A DNA stretch of 64,000 nucleotides from Akebia trifoliata. Its lineage: Eukaryota; Streptophyta; Magnoliopsida; Ranunculales; Lardizabalaceae. Made by a program: the position numbers and the translations under genes. The notes beneath the pieces were generated by a model. That model saw only the letters and a list, made by a program, of their open reading frames with translations. It did not search any database and was not told the DNA's origin. Each line of letters begins with the position of its first letter. Position 1 is the first letter of the stretch. The stretch lies in the NCBI GenBank assembly GCA_017979445.1, contig CM030713.1, positions 27,943,934 through 28,007,933 on the forward strand, given 5' to 3'. Positions 11,050-22,500 of this stretch are shown in pieces.

Positions 11050-14000
11050 TTATATAAAAACAGAACTAAAGAGGAATTTTCTATTTTGGTATTTTATTCC
11101 ATGAGAGTGAACTTAAATAGATGTACAATGGAATTACAATCCCTTGATTGAAGGGATGAGAATAAAATCAAATATACACATCTAAAGAAAAAAAAAATAA
11201 TGGCTGGATGATTTTGAATGAATCAAAACAGAAACAGAACATTCTAATACTCCCCCTCAAGTTGGAGTATGAATGTCGTGAATGACCAACTTGCTAGACA
11301 AAAATAAAAATTGTTCTTTGTCTAAAGTTTTGGTAAAAATGTCAGCTCGTTGATGATTGGTAGGAACATAAGCCATTCTAAGAATGCCTTGTTGAATGAG
11401 GTCCCGTACAATGTGACAATCAATTTTGATATGTTTAGTCCTTTAATGAAAAATGGGATTTGCAGCAATGTGGATGCCTGCTTGGTTATCACAATAAAGT
11501 GTCATTGGTTTAGAATGTCGAAGGCCAATTTCTTCTAAAAGGTAACGTAGCCAAATAAGCTCGCAAGTAGCCACAACCATGGAGCGATACTCTAATTTTA
11601 CTGAAGATCTAAAAACATTTGTTTGTTTCTTATTTTCCATGAAATGGGACTATCACCCAAGAAAGTACAATAACCAATGATCGAATGCCTTGTCATAGTG
11701 CAACTACCTCAATTAGAGTCACAATATGCTGACAATAGAAGACTAGTAGAGGAAGATAACAATAACCCTTGACCAACGAAGAACTTGTAGAGCAACGTCC
11801 AAATGTGGTTTTCGAGGTTGGCTCATGAATTGACTTAAAATATGGACATAATAAGTAATGTCAGGTCTAGTGATAGTTAAGTAAATTAGCTGGCCAACTA
11901 GTCGACGATAAACAGTTGGATCTTCTAGTAGGGAGCCATCGATAACATTGAGCTTGAGATTTTTCTCCATTTGGAAAAACATTTGTATGAGTGCTAATCA
12001 AACCCATGTATTTTAAGATTTCAATGGTGTACTTGCATTGAAATAAAAATTCCTTGTTTAGATCGGGCAATCTTGATGCCTAAAAATATTTCAAAGGTCC
12101 TAAATCTTTGATGTGAAATTTTTGATGGAGAAAATGTTTCATGGAAGTAATGACATTTGCATCATTTCCCGTAATTACTATATCATCAACATAGACGAGA
12201 ACAAAAGTGTGTGAAGGACCTTGAATATTTGTAAAAAGAGAATAATCGACACAAGATTGTTTGAATCCTGCGTCTAGCAAGGAGGTAAATTTTTTTGCAA
12301 ACCACTTTTGTGAAGCTTGCTTGAGCCCATATAGAGGCTTGTTCAATTGACATACTCGATTATCCCCTTTTCATGAGAATTCGGGTGGGATTTTCATGTA
12401 AACTTCCTCTTTAAGGTCCCCATGGAGAAAAACATTATGGACGTCAAGTTGGTGTAACGACCAACCTTCAATGGAAGCTAGAGCAAGCACAATGTGAAAA
12501 AAGCCTAAATTGACGGACCAAAAGGTTCAAATTGGCGTCAAAATTTTCATTGTCATTTTTTTTTTCAACGGACCAAAACTTTCAAATTAATGAAGGATGA
12601 AAGAAATTCGACAGCTCTAAGCTGTCAAAACTGGGAACATCAAGAATTTCGACGATCCTAGATCGTCAAAATTTAGTTTCTAAAATTTGGGGGCCTTGGT
12701 CCGTCAATTTCTTCTATGGAATTTTCCAGTTTTCACGTAGTGAAGAAGGCAATGAACATAGACCAATTTAGCGATAGGCACAAATGTTTCATGGTAATCA
12801 AGACCTTTTTGTTGGATGAAGCTTTTGGCGATAAGACGAGCTTTATATCTTTCAAGGGAGCCATCTGAGTTGTACTTAATCTTGTAAACCCATTTGCAAC
12901 TGATGGGTGTTTTACCACAAGGAAATTCCATGAAAGTTCATGTGTGATTTTGTTCTAGAGCAGAGATCTCTTTAGACATATCATCTTTTCAGTTTGGATC
13001 TTTCACAGCCTGTGTAAAATTGGTGGGGATAATGGAAGATATGGCTGCAACTAATGATTTGTGAGAGGGCGACAGTTTATCATAAGAAATGTAATTTCTC
13101 AAGGAATAAAGAATACCTTTGAGGGCCGCAACACTAGAGGGCATTGAAGTAGATGTAGAAGATTTATTGGAAGGCCAATGGTAGTCTTGTAAATATGAGG
13201 GTGGATGGGAAACTCGAGATGAGTAGTGAGTGATAGCAGGGATCTCCAGCTTATGAAAAATAGTTGGGTTAAGATGGTCATTTGTAGGGCCAGAATCATA
13301 GGTCGTATGGAAACAGATAAGGATGGGACATGTTCAATGGGGGCAATGGTAGGAATTGACAAAGACAACACTATTGGGGAATTAATGTGATGTTGGAATG
13401 TAGTCTCATAAAAAATGACATCCCGGCTACTAAAATTGGTTGGAGCGTCTAAGTCATAGAGACGATAAGCCTTTTGACCCGATGAAAATACAACGATGAG
13501 CATGAGTATCAAACTTATGTTTATAAAGAATGTTGTGAGCATAAGCCGAGCAACCAAATACTTTTAAAATTTTGTAATTGGATTTTACATGGAATAGAGC
13601 TTCATGTGGGGTTTACCATGCAAGACTAGTGTGGGTATGGAGTTGATTAAAAAGGTAGCAATGAGAACACAATCACCCTAGAATTTTAAGGGTAAGTTTG
13701 CTTGAAAACGTAAGGCTCTTACAACTTCTAGCAAGTGGCGATGTTTGCGCTCGACAATTCCATTTTGTTGCGGAGTGGCCGCACATGAATGTTGATGGAC
13801 AAGGTCATTTGCACGGAGATAGTCTTGAAATGGATATGAGAAAAACTCAGTCCCATTGTCAATTCGAATGCTTTGAATTGAACAATGAAATTATGTTTTG
13901 ACAAAAGCTAAAAAACATTTGAGATGATGAATAGTTTCAAGTTTGTGTTTCATTAAGAATGTCCGAGTACAACGCATAAAATCATCTACCACAGTTTAAA

Positions 14001-14640
14001 AATAATGGGAACCACACAAAGAAGCAATTTGATAACCACCTCAAATGTCATAATGAATAAGTGCAAAAGAAATAGTAGTAGAGATAATACTAGATGGAAA
14101 AGGAAGATGAGATTGTGTAGCTCTATGACAATCATCACAATAACAAGTGCTAGAAGTACTAATACTACCAAAAATTATAGCATTTTGTCGGGCTATGGAT
14201 GGGTGTCCAAGATGACAATGCCAAAGATTAATAGTAGAATCCCCATGAATAGAATTGGAAGCAGCTTGATTCATAGGAACTTGGAGAAAATAGAGTCCAC
14301 CATGCTTTTACCCACTCCAATCGTCCTATGCTTTAATGGGTCCTGAAAGATACAAAGATCGGAAGAGAAAGTCACCATACATTGAAGAAAACTAGTAATC
14401 TTGGGTACAAACAAAAGATTGTAATCAAATGATGGCACACATAAAATATTGTGTAAGGAAAAATCTTTGGAAAGATTATTTTTGAGATTCGAATATGAAA
14501 GGGTATTTTTGAAAATAAAAAACAAACGTGTGAGGGAAGGAAAGAGAGAGAAAGAGGATGTAACATCGTCAAATAGAATTGTGGGGTTTCCGTGGGTCTC
14601 GAAAATCACACTAATCTCTAAAAAGGATAATGAAGATCTT
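11050..14640 (-). mobile_element. Copia retrotransposon, gag end deleted
   Basis: Order on -: pre-integrase/integrase 14609-13560 in pieces (INLWHCHLGHPSIARQNAI), linker 13557-12950, reverse transcriptase 12931-12080 (ISCKWVYKIKYNSDGSLERY, VLVYVDDIVITGND) and RNase H 11640-11443 (LYCDNQAGIHIAANP). GTTGGAGGGGGAG near 11265 is the purine tract, so an LTR of about 200 bp should follow down to roughly 11050. No 5' LTR, gag or protease is found past 14640. Stops and shifts throughout, and the reverse transcriptase is split by a MITE. Confidence 0.85.
12489..12742. mobile_element. CACTA-type MITE (254 bp) inside a Copia reverse transcriptase
   Basis: Ends are CACAATGTGAAAA at 12489 and CACTACGTGAAAA at the other end (- strand). 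The inner inverted repeat AAATTGACGGACCAA is perfect (12508-12522 with 12696-12710). The target duplication is AAG (12486-12488, 12743-12745). Removing the element and one AAG leaves the flanking Copia frame continuous. The interior holds two palindromes, GACAGCTCTAAGCTGTC and GACGATCCTAGATCGTC. Confidence 0.88.
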
Positions 14641-15785
14641 TGAAAATTTTATTTTTTTCCCCTTCTCATCCCAATCGTCTTTCTTGATGGAGAATCTCGC
14701 TAGAAACTATTAAAAATTAAACTTAATAAGATAAAATTAAGAAGTGTTATTTAGACCTTTAATTATTCTATTTATATAATCTCTTTAAATTGCCGCATAG
14801 AAATTTACTCCATATCAATTATGAAACATTAGTCTATCTTATATGAACTAAATTTCCATGTAATCCTTAAAAGAGATTATATCAAAATACAATTTGAACA
14901 CTTTTTTTTTTAATAATCGGGTATCCTTATAGAGAACGAGTAAGTCCGTATCTAGGCTTTTGCCCAGTCCATAGACCATGGTCTTGTCCAAGGACTAGTT
15001 CTAGGGTGGGTGCAATGATTCTAACACTATTTTATTCAATTTTATTAATTTCAATTTTTAACAATCTAAGAAATAAAAATTCAAATATTTTCTCATTTGT
15101 TCACATTCTTTTGAATTAATATAGTTAAAATTTTCTAATTTAATTCTAATTAATTAAAAGGTCAGGATCCTTAGGCTCATGAAAAGTGAATTCATACGTT
15201 CACACACCATCTTGATTGTGTACATATGAGATCCAATGGTTAGGATAAAAAATTTATCTCGAGAATATTTTACAAATCTCTAAGATAAATCTCAATCGAT
15301 GGATCTCACGTATACATATACATACATGAGATTATGTGTGAAGATATGAATTTACATTCATAAGTCTGCACATCCCAATCCTTAACTAAAAAGAAAGAGA
15401 TAAAAATAGGCACAAGGAGATATCCACTGTTCCATTGCCCAACTCAGTATGTAGACGACACGTTAATGGGAGATTTGAAAGCACGGGAATGTCCTAACGA
15501 CAAAGCCATCAATTCAACAAACAGTAGTACTATCATCCTTACTTAAAAACCATCTGCTTACGTCAATTAGAAATCATCCAACGGTTCTAAATCGAACAGA
15601 GTACGTACTCCTGAGGATTACAACAAACAGCAAGAAAAAGATACCAAAACCAAACGGCCAAAGCCCAAAAGCACAAAATTTCACTGACGGCGTGAACATT
15701 AGGGCGGGAACAGAAAGGGACGACAAAGAGTGCGATAGGATGGATGGATGGATCGTTTGACAATGAAACACTACGTCCAACGCCT

Positions 15786-15794
15786 AACACGTGG
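15786..15794 (+). promoter_or_regulatory. G-box/ABRE-like site upstream of AGL6
   Basis: ACACGTGGC contains the CACGTG G-box (15788-15793) with ABRE-type flanks, about 530 bp before the AGL6 ATG. Such sites bind bZIP or bHLH factors. Use in AGL6 control is inferred. Confidence 0.4.
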
Positions 15795-15857
15795 CCCGTC
15801 AGTCTCCACCACACATTTATTCTACAGTGGTTCTCTGTACTATTCATCAGCTCGCAG

Positions 15858-15885
<28 letters not shown>
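15858..15885 (+). repeat. (GA)n tract in AGL6 promoter
   Basis: About 14 GA units, 430 bp before the AGL6 ATG. Confidence 0.85.
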
Positions 15886-15889
<4 letters not shown>

Positions 15890-16199
15890 AAATTAGAAAT
15901 TAAAAAGAATAAAATTAAAAATAAGGAATTAAAGATTTCCAAATTTTTGCAAGAGAGGATCCAATCGAAGTAAGTCGGTGTAGCATAATTTTGGGTGTAA
16001 GTCGAAAGAAGGAGCTTCAAGACTTACATAACCTTTATTAGTGAAATCTCCCAATTTTAGTAGAAAGAATTATCAGTAGCTTTTCTTAGCTTTTTTCCTC
16101 TTATTGCATAAATATATTTATTAATCTACCAAATTCACCCTTTCAATAATTCAAATTTACCACATTACTACTATCACCACAACCACACCATCTCTTCTC

Positions 16200-16206
16200 T
16201 ATAAAT
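16200..16206 (+). promoter_or_regulatory. AGL6: TATA box, AGL6 promoter
   Basis: TATAAAT lies 113 bp before the ATG. Transcription would start about 30 bp downstream, giving a 5' leader of roughly 85 bp dominated by the GA tract. It is called from position and motif only. Confidence 0.55.
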
Positions 16207-16258
16207 GAAAAATTTTGACATAAAAAGAAAGAGAGATCTATCCAACACTTGTTCTTGT

Positions 16259-16259
<1 letters not shown>

Positions 16260-16310
<51 letters not shown>

Positions 16311-16317
16311 AGAGAAA
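16260..16317 (+). repeat. (GA)n tract in AGL6 5' leader
   Basis: An uninterrupted GA run (16260-16306) followed by imperfect GA up to two bases before the ATG. GA/CT tracts are binding sites for plant BASIC PENTACYSTEINE factors and also vary in length. Confidence 0.85.
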
Positions 16318-16318
16318 G

Positions 16319-16500
16319 ATGGGGAGAGGAAGAGTAGAGCTGAAGAGGATCGAAAACAAGATCAACAGACAGGTTACGTTCTCAAAGAGGAGAAATGGTT
16401 TGTTGAAGAAAGCTTACGAGCTTTCTATATTATGTGATGCTGAAGTTGGGCTCATAATCTTTTCTAGTCGAGGAAAGCTTTATGAGTTCGGAAGTGCCGG
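16319..16500 (+). CDS. AGL6: AGL6 exon 1 (MADS domain)
   Basis: Encodes residues 1-60 plus two bases of codon 61 (182 bp). The start is the ATG directly after the GA tract, because MGRGRVE is the conserved N terminus of the clade. The donor is GG|GTATTA. Reading through the donor meets TAA two codons later. Confidence 0.96.
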
Positions 16501-19500
16501 GTATTAAATCTCAAACTTATCTCTCTTTAATTTTTTTTTTTTCATATATTTTTTTTAATGAAAATGAGTTGGTTTAGGTTTTAAAGTTGTAGATCTCTTT
16601 GTTTGAAAGCTGGATCTGTGATTTTATGAGCTTATCTTCACTGATCGATCTGATAATTTTCTATTTAAAGAGTTCAGATTTACAAATTTGAATCTCTTAT
16701 CTTTATTTCTATCTCAATCTCTTGCGGTTCGTTTGTATAGTAAGTTCTTGTTTACAGACGTAGAAGATTCAGTCGATTTTATGGTGTAATTTGGTACTTT
16801 TTTCGAGGTAAAGTAAGGTTTTCCACATATCTAGGAGTGTAGACGATTAGCTAATATCATGGAGACACGTTTCATGTTCGATCTCTCTCTCTCTTCTGGT
16901 TTTTTCGTTTTTTTCTCGTTAAGAAATGACGGATCGTACGAGAGAGAGAGAGAGAGAGAACGTAGAGATCTGCTTTTTCCCGCCTTAAATTTGTCTCATT
17001 TTGTTGGGAAAACTTGCGAAAACTATGCTAGGAACTCTCAATGGATCGCGATTCACCAGATCTAGGGTTTCTTCTTCTTCCTTCTTCATCTTCTCTATCT
17101 AATGTTTCTTTTCAAAAAAAAAAACAACAAAACTTCTGGTTACAAAGCTGCAACTCACGACAGTCCAACGGTCCTTTTCATGTCTCAGAGATCGAAATTT
17201 GACAACATCCTTAAAGCTCTGTGTTCGTCTCTCTCTCTCTCTCTCTCCTTCGTTGCAATCAATGAGGATATGAAGAATTTCTAAGGACAGAATCTCGGAA
17301 ACTTGTTTTTCCAAGTTGATTAAAATGGAAAATTAATATCAAACGTGTAGAACAAAACTTGAAAATATATAAGCGTAAGCACGATCTATTAATTTACCAA
17401 TAAAGAGAAAGAAATAAAAGAAATAATTTCTCCAGAAGAAGAAGATGAACGTTATCATCGCTTCTGCTCAGATAAATCTGACGTAAGAAAGAAAAAAAAG
17501 GTAATCTAGTACAATCTGAGGCATCCTATCTCCTTTGCTGATTATAGAAAGTTTAATTGGTTTAAGTCCATGGTCATAGAAGCCTCTGATCCAAACGTTG
17601 ATAACTCAACACTGAAGGAAATTGAGGGTAAAAAATATTTTAAGATTTGAGTTCACAGTATTTATTTTAGAAGAAACGTGTTTTGTTTCCATCTCTGTTA
17701 AATTACAAGAACAAAAATTTATATCCTAGACTTTTTATGGTTTTGTTAATTATATAGTTTACCAATACATTAATAACTAAATCAATTGGTATTTAGTAAT
17801 GAAAAATGTCATACAATGAAACCCTAGCAAAAGATGTGAAATTCTTTGAACCTTGGCTACTTTATAGTTTATTTAACCTCAGTCACATTTAGGTCCTAAA
17901 TTTGTTTCTTCTAACTTAACTTCCTATTTTTGCTAGCCAAGCAAGATTAGTGGTTAGTAATTTGTAGGTAAATGCCATTTCGACCCTCATAGACATTAAC
18001 CAACTTAGCAGGTGGCATCTTCAAAACTAAGTGTGTGTTTGGAAACACTTCTGAAGTTTGAATAGAGGTGGTCCACCTTTAAAATTCAGACTTCAGAAGT
18101 TTTATTCTCATTTGTTTCGTTACAAATTTCAGCCTTAAGAACCAAAATTCAGAACTTTCAATTAAGTAATGGGGGGATGCTAGATGAAACTTCCGAATTC
18201 TGAATTATTATTATTTTTCTAAATTATTATTATTTTTCTAAAATACTCTCCTCCAAACACTGATTTCTATCACTTATCTTTTCTTTATACAAATCCTAAA
18301 ATCCTTATTTTTAACTTTTCTAGTTTTTTTTTTCTTTTTCTTCTACTTCTTCCTCTACAACTGTGCTGTCAATGTCTCTCCACGTTTCCTTTTGGTTAGG
18401 TAGTTCACATCTCAATCCACATTTCTTTTTGATTTTGTTTGTTAAATTTGGAGGTAGTTCACATCACTTTACAATTGAACTAGAAAATGCATGATTGTTT
18501 ATTGTTTGAGTATTATCTTATTAGAATATAATTTTCAAATATGAAATCAATTTGAAAACAATACTTTTGGGGTTTTTGATTTATTAGAAATCGAAATTAA
18601 ATATGTGGATAGTTTCATTATGCATAACATGTTATATTTTTCGGTAAACAATTATTAGAATTACAAACGAGTAATATTGTCAAAATGACAATTATGTTTT
18701 AAAATTCTATTTGTAACCAAAAACTTTTAAAAATGATAAACAAACACTTTTCTAGAACAAGACTTCAGATTCCAAATTTCAGAAAACAGAAATTATACTT
18801 CAGACTTCAGAAGTATGACCAAACATACCCTAAGAAATTGCAATTTCATTTTTAATTTAAAACATTAAAGCATCTCTAATAATACTTTTTAAAATAAAGA
18901 GCATATTTTGTTAAAATCTGACAAATGTTATTTTAGCTAGCTTAAAATATGTTGAGTGCTCTAACAGCCTCAACAAATCTTCCATTTGTTGGAAATTGAC
19001 TCAAATTTCAATAAGAATCATGACCTTCAAAACTAAGAAACAAAAATGCCATTTTTAATTTAAAACATTAGAGCATCTACAGTAATGCCCTCTAAAATAA
19101 AGAGCATACTTTGTCAAAATTTGATAAGTGTTACTTTAGCTAGTCTAAAATTTGTTGAGTGTTCTAATAGACTCAACAAAATTTTCATTTGTTGGAAATT
19201 AACTCAAATCTTAATAAGAATAGTATCATTACATTTTGGAATAAAAAACAGAAGATCCGATGCCACAAGCTTCTAGAGAATGAAATTTAAGAAATTTGAA
19301 AAACAAAAACAAAAAAATCAAAATAAAGCATCATTGAATTTCAATTTTAAGTTTTGGGATTTCGGTAGCTATCCATTTTCAACACCTTGGATCAAGAAAT
19401 AATATTTTCAGTTTTATTGTTTGTGAATTTGATTTTTTCGATAAAATCTAGAAGGATGTTGTGTTTGATGGTCAATGTGATTATCCATGTGGGCCCAATG

Positions 19501-22500
19501 ACTCTTAGTAAGATTGTTATATTATATTTTTATTAATAACGAACCAAAGCAATCTCGCTACTATGGCAAGTCTTGGTCTCGATTTTTTGTTCGCTACTTT
19601 AACTTAAGGTAGTAGATAGTTTGTTGGATTCTTGTTTTGTCATTTGACTCTTTATAATAAAGAGCATCTAACATGTAATGAGTCTGTTGGAGTTGCTCTT
19701 ATAAAGCCTTGAAAAGTCATTTGCAAAAATATTGTTGCATCCCGCTAGAACTCTTTATTTGTAATTTGAAGAAAAAAATAAGGTTGTGTTTTTCAAGTAT
19801 ATTTGGGAAAATATGGTTTTAAAGATTCCTAACATTTCATGTTTATCGTGCTTGTGGGTTTGGGTGCACTTCGTCAAAAACACCATTGTTCAAATGAAAC
19901 CTTAGAATGTTGACATTTCTAAATAATGGTTGAGGACTATATAGGATACACTTATTGAGAAAAAAGACGAACAATCAAACCAAGAAACAAAACGAAACAA
20001 AACAAAACACAAATCACATACAGAAACACATAATTTTATGTGATTCCCTCAAGATTGATGTATCCATAGATCACACCGATTCCAATATGAAGAGAAAACT
20101 CGTAGTTACAGATTACACTTTTTTACCAAAAACGATAAATATAAATACCCCAGGAAATCTAACTACGGTTTTACATAATAATAGTAAAATTATGAAAATA
20201 CACTTGGGAAAATTTCTTTCAAGGGTTTTGTTACGAAAACACCCTTTCGACTAGTGTGAAATTATGGCTTGATTTACAGTACCTCCTTGTTGACTAGTAC
20301 CATCAGGCTCCACAAACCACAACAACAATAACAAGGGTTAACCATTTCTAAAATATAAATTTCTTCCACTTTAGCCCAATTCATGATCATTATGACTACA
20401 TTGGCCAATCTTATGGTTGATATATATATATTCCTTATAGTAATCTCTAGTTCTCCATGACATGTGATTCTAGCTATAGAAGTTGTCGACACATTAAATT
20501 AAAAAAAAAACATTAATTCTGAATGGAGAACCCTGTTAAATCAACTTATGTAGCTTTCAAAACAGTTAGGATGAAAGCAGTCAACAAATCCCAAAGATTC
20601 ATAGAAATCACAGTCAACAGAATTATGTAAATCCTTTTGCAGTAAGTCATGCCTTGTATCACTCTATAGTGCCATCAAAACATTTTTTTTGTTTTTAATT
20701 TTGTACACCTTATGCTTCCAACAAGATTCAGGTTTGGTGAATGAGGAACTAATTAAAGACCATTTGTGATTGTGAAGAAGGGAATTAAATTTATCCTGCA
20801 AAGCTCTCCACCAATAACAACTGTTGCGAGCTTGAAAGTAATGGGTAGACTTGACCTTTGCATCTACTTTTGGCAATAGAGCCACGGAAGCTCTTGGAAT
20901 AGGATAATGAGATGCCATATATGTCTTAGAATGTCTGAAACCATCTTTAGAATGGTTAACCTTATCATGTGTTGATTGCATCGGGGTTATAAAAGGGGTC
21001 AAAGATGCTAAATTAAAAGGAGCTTCCCCTAAACATAAGCCAATGTCCTAATAGACGAGGACGAAGATGAATGTGTAGATGGTGCGTGGATGAATCCAAA
21101 AGAAGACAGTGAAACACTAGTGGGTACATTAGTCAGATCGAGAAGGATGGGAGTAGAAGATAGAAATGTTAATGTCTAAACATGTCATCCATCCACCTTA
21201 TGAGAAGTTGACGGCAGTGGAATGGAGAAAGACCCTTCAAAAGAAAATATCGTTTCATCGAAATGACATGACAAGAAATATAAGCCCATGAAGTTGTTGG
21301 ATCGAGGCATTTGTTCTTTATAAATCACCATTGATAATGCAACCATGGGATAATAGTTCGAAGAAAAGAATAATTTGGTAACTTCCCATGTCTATAGAGA
21401 GAGAAACATGGTAACAGATTTTCTACCAACGACTTCTACAAGCTCAAAAAAGAGAGGGATACATTAGTGATGGATGACCACAAACCAACTCGATTGGACC
21501 CTTTTCCACAATTCATCAATAACATCTTTTCTTTCAAGATAGAGGAAACATGACATTCGAGAGTATAAAATTTTCAACCTCATTGAGATCCTGGATCCCA
21601 ATAAGTTTGATGAAGGGTATAAGATTATAGAGGTATACATTTTTGTTTTTTGCTAAGTGAGCATAGAATATATTAATGATTGAAAATGTGCATAAGGGAA
21701 AACGCTAAATTTACAAAGAGAAAATTAGGAAGAGCAAGTTTACTTCTAATGACTTGCATCCAAGGATACATGTGCCATGGAATGGATGATCCTGACAGGA
21801 CTTTACTAAGAGTACTGAGTTCGACCTTATAATGATCTGTCTATTTTGCAAATCAAAATCATTCAGAGCTTGGATAGGTATGTATACCTCTAATAGGAGT
21901 TTTATACAGAATTACCCAAATTTTTTGACAGCATACTTAATTAGAAAGATTCTAAATACCTAATTAATTAATATATCTTAGTGGCATAGATGATTCTTGT
22001 AAGCATTATTTTGGTTATCCATCCATAAACTTTCTTGACAACGATTTTCATAAACTTTATGTGGAATAAATCACTAATCTATGCATGAATAAATCCAGGA
22101 TCTAATTAGTATTGATTACCATTAACAAACATAGAAACGTAAGTCACTATATATAATTAATTGTTATATACCTGGATTTAGGGCTATCAACGGATCTGGT
22201 CTGGATTGGATTGGGGTTGATTTGGTACCCCTATTGAGTAAAGATTGGATCGGATCCGAGACTGATTTGATAAGTGTCAGATCAGACCCTTATTGGGCTG
22301 GGTTTTATTAGAACTCAATATTAAGATTCAGATCCGATCAATTATCAATCAGATTGGGTCAGAGAAACGGGCTAAACTCAAATTGTGTACAAAATCTAAA
22401 TAAACTTAAAACATCTCAATAAAAATATAATATAATTTATATACTTTCTAAGAGCAACTCCAACATACTCTTTAAATGTCGGATGCTTTTTATTATAAAG

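Larger units (their letters stand above)
14641..16199. other. AGL6 upstream region
   Basis: After the Copia relic comes AT-rich sequence and then, from about 15500, less AT-rich DNA with a G-box and a GA tract. The last 700 bp or so are the likeliest AGL6 promoter. Confidence 0.5.

Noticed and set aside
12508..12710. MITE bounded by the inner 15-bp inverted repeat only
   Set aside because: No target duplication fits those limits; the wider 12489-12742 limits give AAG duplications and restore the Copia frame.
14005..14346. 113-codon + strand open frame
   Set aside because: It is antisense to Copia integrase coding sequence on the - strand.
15587..15847. 86-codon - strand open frame upstream of AGL6
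   Set aside because: It lies in the promoter region, with no recognised domain or splice partner.
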